From positions 1 to 23,679 of the forward strand of contig CAZDSS010000035.1 in the NCBI GenBank assembly GCA_964508185.1: a stretch of 23,679 bases of DNA, read 5' to 3'. The notes under the pieces are model-generated. The model made no database searches. It worked only from the letters and a program-made list of their open reading frames with translations, and was not told the DNA's origin. A program made the translations under genes and the position numbers. This stretch comes from CAZDSS01 sp964508185. GTDB lineage: Bacteria > Pseudomonadota > Alphaproteobacteria > Sphingomonadales > Govanellaceae. Shown here piece after piece: positions 5,981 to 13,473 of the stretch. Each line of letters opens with the position of its first letter. Position 1 is the stretch's first letter.

Positions 5981-8851
5981 ATGAGCAATGCCGGACCCAC
6001 CGAAGGTGACCAGCAGAAGGGCAAGGTCGCCCAGCATCCCGCAGCCCTGCGCATGCGGGGCGACGCCGCCGCGGCCGAGCAGCCGCAGGCCCGCATGCCT
6101 GGCTGGTTCAGGCGCTTCTGGCCGCTCTGCGCGGCGGGGCTCCTGAGCGCCCTGTGGCTCGTCGCCGCCGCCTTCTGGCTCGGCGCGCAAGGGCCCGGCT
6201 TCAACCTGCGCGACCTCGACCCCGTGGAGGCCGCAAGCCTTGTGGCCGGGATCGCGACCCCGCTCGTGGTCCTGTGGCTCGCGGCCCTCGTCTTCCTCCG
6301 CACCGATCCGACGCGCGAGCAGCGCCTTGCCCTCAATCAGGGTCTCCTCGACCTGCTCGCCCCCGTGGAGCAGGCGGAGCGGCGCATCAACGCCATGACC
6401 CAGCGCCTCAAGAAGCAGATCGAGGCGGTGGAAGCGGCGAGCGACATCGCATCCGACCGCCTGGGACATCTCGAGAGCCGCTTCCAGACCCAGATCAACG
6501 AGCTTTTCACGGCGACGACCGGCGCCGAAAAGGCGGCGCGGGACGTGACCACCCAGCTTTCCGCCGAGCGCGACCGCATCAACAGCCTGAGCGCAGAGCT
6601 CGACCAGCGCGGGCAGGAGCTGCAGAGCCGCGTCGCCGAGATCGCGGCGGCGCTGACCGACGCCGCCCGCCGCGCCCGGGAAGAGGCGGAAGCCGGCGGC
6701 GAACAGGTGGCGGACCGCACCAACAGCATGGCCGAGGCGCTGGCGAGCGCCGCCCGCGACCTTGCCGCCATCGGCAGCCGCCTCGACGACAGCGTCGGCG
6801 GCCTCAAGGCGGGCCTTGCGGAGGCTGACGCCCGCGCGGCGGAAATCGCCCGGGGCGCCCTTGCCCGTCAGGACGAGCTTCGGGCCGGAATGGACGCCTT
6901 CGGCGCCCATGCGGACGAGCTTGCGGCGCGGATGGAAGCGCGGGCGACGGTGATCTCGGAGCTCGCCGGCCGCACCCGGGAAGATGCCGCGAAAATCGAG
7001 GAGGCGCTCCGGCGCGAGGCGGACGAATTGTCCCGCGTCGCCGCAGGCGCGCTTGCTCAGGCGGCGGCGGCCGGAGAAGGCTTCGGCGCGGAGGCCCGGG
7101 CCCTGGCCAAGGCGGCGAGCGACGCGCTTGCCCAGGCGGAAACCCGCCTCGAGGAGGCGCGGGCCCTCGCCCTCAAGGAAATCGGCGAGACCGCGGCAGG
7201 CGGCAGCTCCGGCCTGCAGGAAGTGACCGAAGCGCTCAACGCCGCCCGGGCGAGCGCCGCGGAAGCCGCCGCTCTCCTCAACCGCCGCATGGAAGAGGCG
7301 GCGCGCACCATCGAGAACCAGACCGCGGCCATGAAGCTTGCCGTCGAGGCGCGGGCCCAGGCGGCGGAGGACGCCCTTGCGGAAGCCGCATCGCGCATGC
7401 GCCAGGCGATCGTGGACGAGCAGGCCCAGGCGCTCGTCGCCCTAGACGAGCACCGCCAGGCCGTCGCGGCGGCGCTCGAGGACCAGGCGAACGCCGTGCG
7501 CCACGCCGTCGAGCGGCAGAACCGCACGGTCCATGATTCGATCGCGGCCCAGGACGCGGCGCTGGAGGCCGCCATCGCCAACCATGCCCGCATCATCCGC
7601 GAGGCGCTGGAGAAGCACGAGGCGGCGGCGACGGACACCCTCGAAGGGGACGCCCGGCGCGTGGAAGAGCGCCTTGCGGGCTGGGGCGAGCAGCTGCGCG
7701 AGGAACTCGCCCGCCTCGGCGCGGAGGCCGAGACCGCGGGGGCGAGCGCCGCGCAAGGCCGCGCCGAATTGCAGGCGGAGCGCGAGGCGCTGGAGCAGCT
7801 TGCCGGCCGCCTGACGGAAGTGGCCGCCGAAGCAGGCGCCGCCTTCGCCCGCGAGCGGGAGAGCCTCGAAGACGCCATGGCGCGCATGGGCGGCAATGCG
7901 GAACAGGCGGCGGAACTCCTTGCCGAGCGCACGGGCCGGATCCGCGAGGCCGCGGCCGATATCGGCGGCCGCCTTGCCGCCGCCGCCAACGAGATGGAGG
8001 AACGGCTCAACCGCTTCGCGACCACCGCCGAGAACCGCCTCGGCCGCATCGACCAGGTGCGGCAGGGGATCGGCGACACCATCTCGGGCTTTTTGCAGGA
8101 AACGGAAACCCTGCTCGCGCGGCTGTCGGAAGCGGGCGAAAAGGCCGGGCGGGAGCGGAGCGCCACCGCGGCGGAGCTCGACACCATCCTGCGCCGTCTC
8201 GCCGCGGCGAGCGACGCCATGCGCGACGAGATCGCGCTTCTTGCCGAAGCGGGCGAGCACATGCAGCAGGAATCGGGCCGCGTGAGCGAAATGCTGCGCG
8301 CCGAGCGGGCCACCTTGCGCGAGCTCACGGACGATGCGGCCCGGACCGCCGAGCAGCTCGAGCAGGCGGCCAAGGCGCGTATCGGCGGCCTGGCGGACGC
8401 CGTGCGGCGCATGGAGGCGGCGGCCGAGACCCTGCGCCAGCGCGCCGAGCGCTATGAAAACGCGACCCGGGAGCGGGCGCAGAACCAATTCGCCCGCACG
8501 GCGAGCCGGCTCATCGAGGCCCTCGGCTCCACCGCCATCGACATTCACCGGGCGCTCGAAGCCGACATCCCGGAAGAGGTGTGGCAGCGCTATCTCAAGG
8601 GCGAGCGCGGCATCTTCGCCCGCCGCGCCCTGCGCCTCGGCAGCCGCGCGACGCACGAGGCGATCGCCGCCCGCCACAAGACCGACGCCGAATTCCGCGA
8701 GCATGTGGACCGCTATCTCGCCGAATTCCAGGAACTCATGAACCAGGCGCTCTCCGCCGATCCCAAGAGCGTCCTGGGCGTCACCCTCATTTCGTCTGAG
8801 CTCGGCAAGCTATACGTGCTGCTCGGCCAGGCCCTGAAGCGCATCAAGTGA
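5981..8851 (+). CDS. large membrane-anchored coiled-coil protein, TipN-like
   Basis: A 956-residue protein with a hydrophilic N-terminus and two adjacent membrane segments (about 48-69 and 85-107) separated by a short loop. About 700 residues of Ala/Glu/Arg-rich heptad sequence predict long cytoplasmic coiled coil. A compact C-terminal domain (about 825-956) contains SRLIEALGSTAIDIHRAL, EEVWQRYLKGERGIF and SSELGKLYVLLGQALKRI. This layout (two N-terminal TM helices, long coiled coil, conserved C-terminal region) resembles TipN, the Caulobacter birth-scar and polarity landmark; function by analogy is inference. ATG 5981 has GGGGGGAGA about 9 nt upstream. Extreme GC and Ala content creates long open antisense frames here that are not genes. 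The gene after next downstream (DUF2336) carries a CtrA-like box, which fits cell-cycle context. Confidence 0.75.
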   Translation: MSNAGPTEGDQQKGKVAQHPAALRMRGDAAAAEQPQARMPGWFRRFWPLCAAGLLSALWLVAAAFWLGAQGPGFNLRDLDPVEAASLVAGIATPLVVLWLAALVFLRTDPTREQRLALNQGLLDLLAPVEQAERRINAMTQRLKKQIEAVEAASDIASDRLGHLESRFQTQINELFTATTGAEKAARDVTTQLSAERDRINSLSAELDQRGQELQSRVAEIAAALTDAARRAREEAEAGGEQVADRTNSMAEALASAARDLAAIGSRLDDSVGGLKAGLAEADARAAEIARGALARQDELRAGMDAFGAHADELAARMEARATVISELAGRTREDAAKIEEALRREADELSRVAAGALAQAAAAGEGFGAEARALAKAASDALAQAETRLEEARALALKEIGETAAGGSSGLQEVTEALNAARASAAEAAALLNRRMEEAARTIENQTAAMKLAVEARAQAAEDALAEAASRMRQAIVDEQAQALVALDEHRQAVAAALEDQANAVRHAVERQNRTVHDSIAAQDAALEAAIANHARIIREALEKHEAAATDTLEGDARRVEERLAGWGEQLREELARLGAEAETAGASAAQGRAELQAEREALEQLAGRLTEVAAEAGAAFARERESLEDAMARMGGNAEQAAELLAERTGRIREAAADIGGRLAAAANEMEERLNRFATTAENRLGRIDQVRQGIGDTISGFLQETETLLARLSEAGEKAGRERSATAAELDTILRRLAAASDAMRDEIALLAEAGEHMQQESGRVSEMLRAERATLRELTDDAARTAEQLEQAAKARIGGLADAVRRMEAAAETLRQRAERYENATRERAQNQFARTASRLIEALGSTAIDIHRALEADIPEEVWQRYLKGERGIFARRALRLGSRATHEAIAARHKTDAEFREHVDRYLAEFQELMNQALSADPKSVLGVTLISSELGKLYVLLGQALKRIK

Positions 8852-8854
8852 GCG

Positions 8855-9259
8855 TCACCGCCGGTGGCCGTGGGGAATGTCCGTGTGACGCCCCGAATAG
8901 GCGTCATCGAGCTCCGCGATGATGCGCGCGCCGTCCTCGGGCGCGATGCGGCGCAGGATGGCGTCGATCTTGGCTTCCGTGCGGTCGCTCCCCTCCTTGG
9001 ACTGGGGCGAGCCCACATAGAGGAGATAGGCAAGCCCCGCCACCTGCCAAATGAGCTGCAGGAATTCGGATTGCCAGTTCTCGAGGGTGTCCCGCATCAT
9101 CTCCACAACATAGCCCGGAACCTCGATGGGCTGGCCCAGGGACTGCTGCTCGTCGACATAGGCGAGCCAGCCGAACAGCCAGTGGCCGATGATGGTGACG
9201 AGGAAAAAGCCCAGCGTCACCCAGCCGTAGCCGTAGCATTTCCAGAGGGATCGTTTCAT
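8855..9259 (-). CDS. DUF6766-like membrane protein
   Basis: A 134-residue protein with an N-terminal membrane helix (about 11-33), the segment DEQQ (36-39), then DTLENWQSEFLQLIWQVAG (58-76) leading into a second hydrophobic helix and the sequence YVGSPQSKE (81-89). The ENWQSE(F/Y)LQ and GSP(E/Q)SK blocks are the core of the DUF6766 family, whose function is unknown. The protein is shorter than family members of about 200 aa, and its C-terminus is acidic and hydrophilic. Start ATG 9259 is favoured by GGAGG 6 nt upstream. An in-frame GTG at 9286 lies inside a hairpin and lacks a good ribosome-binding site. It follows the DUF2336 gene by 78 bp and may share its transcript. Its 3' end is 3 bp from the convergent TipN-like gene. 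Confidence 0.75.
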   Translation of the reverse strand: MKRSLWKCYGYGWVTLGFFLVTIIGHWLFGWLAYVDEQQSLGQPIEVPGYVVEMMRDTLENWQSEFLQLIWQVAGLAYLLYVGSPQSKEGSDRTEAKIDAILRRIAPEDGARIIAELDDAYSGRHTDIPHGHRR

Positions 9260-9273
9260 GTCCGTCCTCCACG

Positions 9274-9296
9274 CGATGTTCCTCACTGGAACATCG
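9274..9296 (-). repeat. hairpin upstream of the DUF6766 gene
   Basis: A perfect 9-bp inverted repeat (CGATGTTCC at 9274-9282 and GGAACATCG at 9288-9296) with a 5-nt loop, between the DUF2336 stop and the DUF6766 ribosome-binding site. It has no T-tract on either strand, so it is not a typical terminator. It could be an RNA-processing or stability element, or a regulator-binding dyad. Confidence 0.5.
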
Positions 9297-9337
9297 GCGG
9301 AGCGGCGGAAGTTGCCGGTGGGGCGCCGGGCGCCCGC

Positions 9338-10447
9338 TCAGGCGGCGACGCTGCGGCCGAGCTTGGAGATGAAATAGTCGAGATTTTCGGGGTCGATCGC
9401 ATCCTCGAACTGGGTGAGGACGCGCTCGATCATGATCTGGCGGAAGCGCTCGCGGTCGTCGCCGCCGGTCAAGCGCAGTTCCTCGGCGAGATCGAGGGCG
9501 GCCGCGAAGATCTTCACGAGCTTCTTCGAGAGGCCGCATTTCTCGCACAGCGCCACGAGGCCGCGGCGGCTGCGGTCGTGAATGAGCTTGTGGGCGTTGG
9601 CCACGGGAATGTCCGCACGCACGGCAAGCGCCGCCTCGAAGAAGGTGACGTCGCCCATGCACAGGGCGCGGAGGATGAGGCTTGGCGTCAGCCGCCCGTT
9701 GCGATGGAGCTGTTCGACGAGCTCCATGACGTCGCGCAGGTTGCTGCCCGGCTGCAGGAGGCCGAGGGTCGCCTTCTCCCGCGCCATGAGGAAAAGGTCG
9801 GCGGCCACGTCCGGCGAAAGCTCGTGATGCGTCACGAGGTGCTGGCGGATCTTTTCGGAGACGAGATTGACGAGCCGCTCCGCGACCGTAAGCGGCAGCT
9901 GGCGGCGCAGCGCCAGGGGTTCGCTCACCCGCCGGATATGGCCGTAATTGTCGATGACGCGGCCCATGGTGGCGGGCGACAGCGCCGCCCCCTCGTTGGC
10001 GACCAGCGTCGCGACCGCCGCGGCGTCGCCCGAATCCACGAGCGCCGCCGCCACCTTGTCCGACACCCGCTCGCGCCGGGCGACGGCCTGGCGGTGGTCG
10101 GTGCCCTGGCTTTCGATGAGGTCGATGAGGTCGCCCTCGGTCAGGACCTCGGAAAATTCGATCATGGGGATCGCGACTTCGGCCACGTCATGGGCGAGTG
10201 CGAGCGCCACGTCGCGGGCGACGTCCGTGCTGTCCTTCAGGCTTTGGGAGAGTGCCTGCCGCACCTTGACGGCGGCGTCCCGCACCATGATGCGGAAGAT
10301 GTCCTCGATGATCTCGCGCTCGCTGGCGCCGAGGCCGCCGGCGACGAACTGCGCGCCGATCTTGGCGGCGGTCTGCGCCCGATTGTCCGCGGACGGATCG
10401 CTGAGAAGCCGTGAAACGTCTTCCTGAGAGAGCCTGCTGCTGTCCAA
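9338..10447 (-). CDS. DUF2336 domain protein
   Basis: A 369-residue, all-helical, HEAT-like protein that fits the alphaproteobacterial DUF2336 family (PF10098). The N-terminal segment LSQEDVSRLLSDPSADNRA (6-24), helical pairs of the form VRQALSQSLKDS, and a later block RLTPSLILRALCMGDVTFFE (about 252-271) are typical. Family function is unknown; the repeats suggest protein binding. The start is a TTG at 10447, with GAGG about 6 nt upstream and no better ATG nearby, which leaves the frame opening MDSSRLSQED. A TTAA-N7-TTAAC match to the CtrA box lies about 52 bp upstream in the same orientation, so transcription may follow the cell cycle. It is divergent from the alanine symporter gene and followed by the DUF6766 gene on the same strand. 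Confidence 0.88.
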   Translation of the reverse strand: MDSSRLSQEDVSRLLSDPSADNRAQTAAKIGAQFVAGGLGASEREIIEDIFRIMVRDAAVKVRQALSQSLKDSTDVARDVALALAHDVAEVAIPMIEFSEVLTEGDLIDLIESQGTDHRQAVARRERVSDKVAAALVDSGDAAAVATLVANEGAALSPATMGRVIDNYGHIRRVSEPLALRRQLPLTVAERLVNLVSEKIRQHLVTHHELSPDVAADLFLMAREKATLGLLQPGSNLRDVMELVEQLHRNGRLTPSLILRALCMGDVTFFEAALAVRADIPVANAHKLIHDRSRRGLVALCEKCGLSKKLVKIFAAALDLAEELRLTGGDDRERFRQIMIERVLTQFEDAIDPENLDYFISKLGRSVAA

Positions 10448-10486
10448 CGCCCGCCTCGCAATGAATTACCCGCGCGAGCCCAGTAT

Positions 10487-10529
10487 CCCGGGGGCCGAGT
10501 TAAGACCGCGTTAATGGCCCCCGGGGGCC
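10487..10529. repeat. GC-rich inverted repeat and palindrome flanking the CtrA-like box
   Basis: CCCGGGGGCC (10487-10496) is the exact reverse complement of 10516-10525, making a 10-bp perfect inverted repeat around a 19-nt centre. The right arm is itself part of a 14-bp perfect palindrome (GGCCCCCGGGGGCC, 10516-10529). The 19-nt centre contains the TTAA-N7-TTAA element. Confidence 0.6.
10499..10514 (-). promoter_or_regulatory. CtrA-box candidate upstream of DUF2336 gene
   Basis: On the minus strand the sequence reads TTAACGCGGTCTTAAC, an exact fit to the CtrA consensus TTAA-N7-TTAAC, 52 bp upstream of the TTG start at 10447. A GATACT at 10487-10482 (minus strand) could serve as a -10 element 11 nt further on. 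The element is AT-rich in a very GC-rich surround. CtrA itself is not in this window, so binding is inferred from the motif alone. Confidence 0.55.
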
Positions 10530-10624
10530 GCTACGGACAGGAAATTCGCTTTGGCGTGGCGCGGACCGGTCAATCTGTCTATAGTTTGCGGGCGATCAAG
10601 AACGAAAGACCATAAGGGAGGGTC

Positions 10625-12220
10625 ATGGTTCGCAAAAAGCTTTCGGCCGCCGCCATTGCCGTGATGGCGGCGATGGCGCCGACATTTATTCACGCCGCCG
10701 AGGTGCGCTCGCTCGACCAGAAGATCAACGACGCGGTGGCGCCCTTCACGGATTTCTTCGCCGGGCTCATCTTCACCGCGGTGCCCATCAACGGGGTCCA
10801 GTTTCCGCTGATCGTGGGCTGGCTCATCGCAGCGGCGGCGATCTTCACCCTCTACATGGGTTTCATCAATCTGCGCGGCTTCTGGCTCGCCATCCGGGTG
10901 ACCAAGGGGGACTATGACGATCCCCATGACCGCGGCGAGATCAATCATTTCCAGGCGTTATGCTCCGCCTTGTCCGGGACCGTGGGCCTCGGCAACATCG
11001 CGGGCGTCGCCGTTGCGGTCGGGCTCGGCGGGCCGGGCGCCACGTTCTGGATGATCGTGGCCGGGCTCCTCGGCATGACCACCAAGTTCGTGGAATGCAC
11101 GCTTGCCGTGCGCTATCGCCGCATCGCGCCGGACGGCACGGTCTCCGGCGGGCCCATGTACTATCTGCAGTCGGGGCTTGCCGCCAAGGGCTTCCCGCGC
11201 TTCGGGCGGGTGCTGGCGGTGGTCTTCGCCATCTGCTGCGTGGGTGGCGCGCTGGGCGCCGGCAACATGTTCCAGGTCAACCAGGCCTATCAGCAGGTCT
11301 TCATGGTGACCGGCGGGGAGGACGGCCTGCTCGCCGGGCGCGGCTGGCTGTTCGGCCTCGTCATGGCGGGGATCATCGCCCTGGTCATCATCGGCGGCAT
11401 CCGCAGCATCGCCCGGGTGACCAGCATCCTCGTCCCCCTCATGGCCATCTTCTACCTCGTCTGCGCCTTCATCATCATCGGCATCCATTTCGACCAGATC
11501 CCGGCGGCGATCTGGGCCATCGTCCAGGGCGCCTTCTCGCCCGAGGGGGTGCAGGGCGGCATCGTCGGCGTGCTGATCCAGGGCTTCCGGCGCGCCACCT
11601 TCTCCAACGAGGCGGGCGTCGGCTCCGCCCCCATCGCCCATGCCGCCGTGCGCACCAACGAACCGGTGACCGAAGGCTTCACGGCGCTCCTCGAGCCTTT
11701 CATCGACACGGTGGTGATCTGCACGGCGACCGCCCTTGTGATCGTGATTACCGGCACCTACATGGACACTACGGTGGACGGCGTCAGCATGACCTCCGCA
11801 GCCTTCGCCGGAGTCATCGGCTGGTTTCCGGTGACCCTTGCGATCTCGGTGGTCCTGTTCGCCTTTTCGACCCAGATCACCTGGTCATATTATGGCCTCA
11901 AAGCATGGACATTCTTGCTTGGAGAGTCACGGACGTCCGAACTCACCTACAAGATGCTGTTCTGCCTGACGACCGTGATCGGCTCGACCATGGCGCTGAC
12001 CAAGGTGGTGGACGTGTCGGATGCCATGCTCTTCGCCATGGCGCTGCCGAACATCATCGGGCTCTATTTCCTGGCGCCCGTGGTCAAGGCGGAACTCAAC
12101 GCCTTCCTCGAGAAGGTGGAGCGGTTGAAGGACCCGTCCGTGGCCGGACAGCTTGACGCCGCCGCGACCGGGGAGCTAGAGATGGCCCGGGCGGTTGGCA
12201 AGGATGAGACCCATCGCTGA
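10625..12220 (+). CDS. sodium:alanine symporter family (AGCS) transporter
   Basis: A 531-residue polytopic membrane protein of the AGCS family (PF01235), which imports alanine, glycine or similar amino acids with Na+. The family signature QALCSALSGTVGLGNIAGVA (110-129) and a later block FSNEAGVGSAPIAHAA (about 329-344) are clear. The N-terminus (about 1-25, KKLSAAAIAVMAAMAPTFIHA) looks like a cleavable signal or extra helix before the first core segment, as in many proteobacterial members. Length is slightly above the common 450-500 aa because of this and a hydrophilic tail. AAGGGAGG lies just upstream of the ATG. A cytochrome c gene follows 28 bp downstream with its own strong ribosome-binding site and could be cotranscribed. 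The substrate cannot be fixed from sequence alone. Confidence 0.93.
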   Translation: MVRKKLSAAAIAVMAAMAPTFIHAAEVRSLDQKINDAVAPFTDFFAGLIFTAVPINGVQFPLIVGWLIAAAAIFTLYMGFINLRGFWLAIRVTKGDYDDPHDRGEINHFQALCSALSGTVGLGNIAGVAVAVGLGGPGATFWMIVAGLLGMTTKFVECTLAVRYRRIAPDGTVSGGPMYYLQSGLAAKGFPRFGRVLAVVFAICCVGGALGAGNMFQVNQAYQQVFMVTGGEDGLLAGRGWLFGLVMAGIIALVIIGGIRSIARVTSILVPLMAIFYLVCAFIIIGIHFDQIPAAIWAIVQGAFSPEGVQGGIVGVLIQGFRRATFSNEAGVGSAPIAHAAVRTNEPVTEGFTALLEPFIDTVVICTATALVIVITGTYMDTTVDGVSMTSAAFAGVIGWFPVTLAISVVLFAFSTQITWSYYGLKAWTFLLGESRTSELTYKMLFCLTTVIGSTMALTKVVDVSDAMLFAMALPNIIGLYFLAPVVKAELNAFLEKVERLKDPSVAGQLDAAATGELEMARAVGKDETHR

Positions 12221-12248
12221 GCTGTCGTAACTGTTAAGGAGTCGCGAG

Positions 12249-12626
12249 ATGAAAAGAACTTTGGGATTGGCTGCCCTGCTGGCCGTGGGCCTGGCATCCA
12301 CCCACGCCATGGCCGAGGGCGACCCGGCGAAGGGCGAGAAGCTGTTCAATCGCTGCAAGGCCTGCCACACGGTGGAAGCGGGCGGCACCGATCGCCAGGG
12401 TCCCAATCTCCACGGCGTGTTCGGCCGCAAGGCGGGCACCAAGGAAGGCTACAACTATTCCAAGGCCATGGCGAACGCAGACGTCGTGTGGTCGGAAGAG
12501 ACCATCGACAAGTACATCGCCGATCCCAAGGCCTTCATCCCCAACAACAAGATGATCTTCGTCGGCATCAAGAACGAAGCCCAGCGCGCCGACCTCATCG
12601 CCTATCTCAAGCAGGCGACGAAGTAA
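12249..12626 (+). CDS. soluble class I cytochrome c (c2/c550-like)
   Basis: A 125-residue periplasmic electron carrier. A signal peptide (residues 1-22, cleavage after AMA) precedes a compact cytochrome c fold with heme-binding C36-K-A-C39-H40 and the distal ligand region PNNKM102. The elements GPNLHGVFGR (51-60) and YSKAM (70-74) are typical of mitochondrial-like or c2-type cytochromes. The expected role is shuttling electrons between the bc1 complex and an oxidase, or another partner such as the peroxidase-like di-heme protein encoded 0.85 kb away on the other strand; this pairing is inference. AAGGAG 8 nt upstream of the ATG supports the start. A GC-rich hairpin follows the gene. Confidence 0.93.
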   Translation: MKRTLGLAALLAVGLASTHAMAEGDPAKGEKLFNRCKACHTVEAGGTDRQGPNLHGVFGRKAGTKEGYNYSKAMANADVVWSEETIDKYIADPKAFIPNNKMIFVGIKNEAQRADLIAYLKQATK

Positions 12627-12650
12627 GGCGGAACGGCCGAGCTTCCGGGC

Positions 12651-12671
12651 GGCGCCCCATGCCGGGGCGCC
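12651..12671 (+). terminator. GC-rich hairpin after the cytochrome c gene, possible terminator
   Basis: GGCGCCCC (12651-12658) pairs with GGGGCGCC (12664-12671) around a 5-nt loop and is followed by CCCTTCTCC. The stem is strong but the T-run is poor, so it may only attenuate readthrough into the MlaC-like gene. Confidence 0.4.
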
Positions 12672-12705
12672 CCCTTCTCCCAACAGATCCCAAGGAGCGG
12701 CAACC

Positions 12706-13470
12706 ATGCATGCCCAAGTCCTGACCCCTGTCACGTCTTCCCTGCGGCGGGTGATGATCGCCGCCTTCTCCCTGCTGGCGGTGAGCTTCATGGTCGCGAC
12801 GGTCGCCCGGGCGGAGGCGCCCGCGCCGGCAGAGGGCGAGGCCTTCATCCGCGACGTGGCCGACCGCGCCTTCGCCATCATCGGGGACGAGGGTCTGGAC
12901 GACGCCGCTCGCCGCGCCCAGCTCAAGGAGCTGATGGACCGGCATGTGGCCATGGACTATATCGCGCAGCTGGTGCTCGGCCGCCATGCGCGGCCCGCCG
13001 ACGGCCTGGCGCCCGAGGACCGGGCCCGCTTCAACGCGGATCTCGCGGAATACAAGAGCCTGTTCCCGCAGTTCATCTTCAACAAGCTCTACGACATCAT
13101 CATCAGCAAGTTCAAGAACGCCAAGGTGGACGTGACCGGCAGCTCGCCGGTGCGCAACACCGACCTTTTCGTCCATACCCGCATCGCCCGGCCGGGCCAG
13201 GAAGCGGTGCTGGCCGACTGGCGCGTGCGCAAGGACGGCAAGGGTGAGATCAAGGTGATCGACGTCCGCGCCGAAGGCATCAGCCTCACGATCACCCAGC
13301 GGGACGAGTTCGCGTCCATCCTCGGCACGGGCCGCAACGGTCTGACGCCCCTTCTCGACCACATGCGCCAGAACATCGCGACGGGCGGGGATGCCGCGGC
13401 CGAGGAAGACGGCGCGAATGAAGAAGGCGCCGCCGTCGAGGACGGCGACGCCCCGGCAAGCGCCGACTGA
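12706..13470 (+). CDS. MlaC/Ttg2D family periplasmic phospholipid-binding protein
   Basis: A 254-residue exported protein of the MlaC family (PF05494). The N-terminus holds a long signal peptide (hydrophobic core about 17-32, likely cleavage after ARA36). The mature part contains the family pattern: a helical segment ending MDRHVAMDYIAQLVLGRHA, then FNADLAEYKSLFPQFIFNKL and a beta-rich portion with DWRVRKDGKGEIKVIDVRAEG. MlaC proteins carry phospholipids between outer and inner membrane for the MlaFED ABC transporter. No mlaD, mlaE, mlaF or mlaA gene is present here, so this is an isolated copy. The last 25 or so residues are strongly acidic (Glu, Asp, Ala), an extension not usual for the family. 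AAGGAG lies 8 nt upstream of the ATG. Confidence 0.88.
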   Translation: MHAQVLTPVTSSLRRVMIAAFSLLAVSFMVATVARAEAPAPAEGEAFIRDVADRAFAIIGDEGLDDAARRAQLKELMDRHVAMDYIAQLVLGRHARPADGLAPEDRARFNADLAEYKSLFPQFIFNKLYDIIISKFKNAKVDVTGSSPVRNTDLFVHTRIARPGQEAVLADWRVRKDGKGEIKVIDVRAEGISLTITQRDEFASILGTGRNGLTPLLDHMRQNIATGGDAAAEEDGANEEGAAVEDGDAPASAD

Positions 13471-13473
13471 GGG

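Noticed and set aside
7057..8412. 451-residue open frame on the minus strand within the TipN-like gene
   Set aside because: The product is a low-complexity Arg/Ser/Ala string, the antisense of Ala/Glu codons in GC-rich DNA. The sense strand encodes a coherent coiled coil with TM segments and a ribosome-binding site.
8864..10414. 516-residue open frame on the plus strand opposite the DUF6766 and DUF2336 genes
   Set aside because: It crosses two opposite genes with recognisable family motifs; its own sequence shows no domain and is typical of antisense GC-rich frames.
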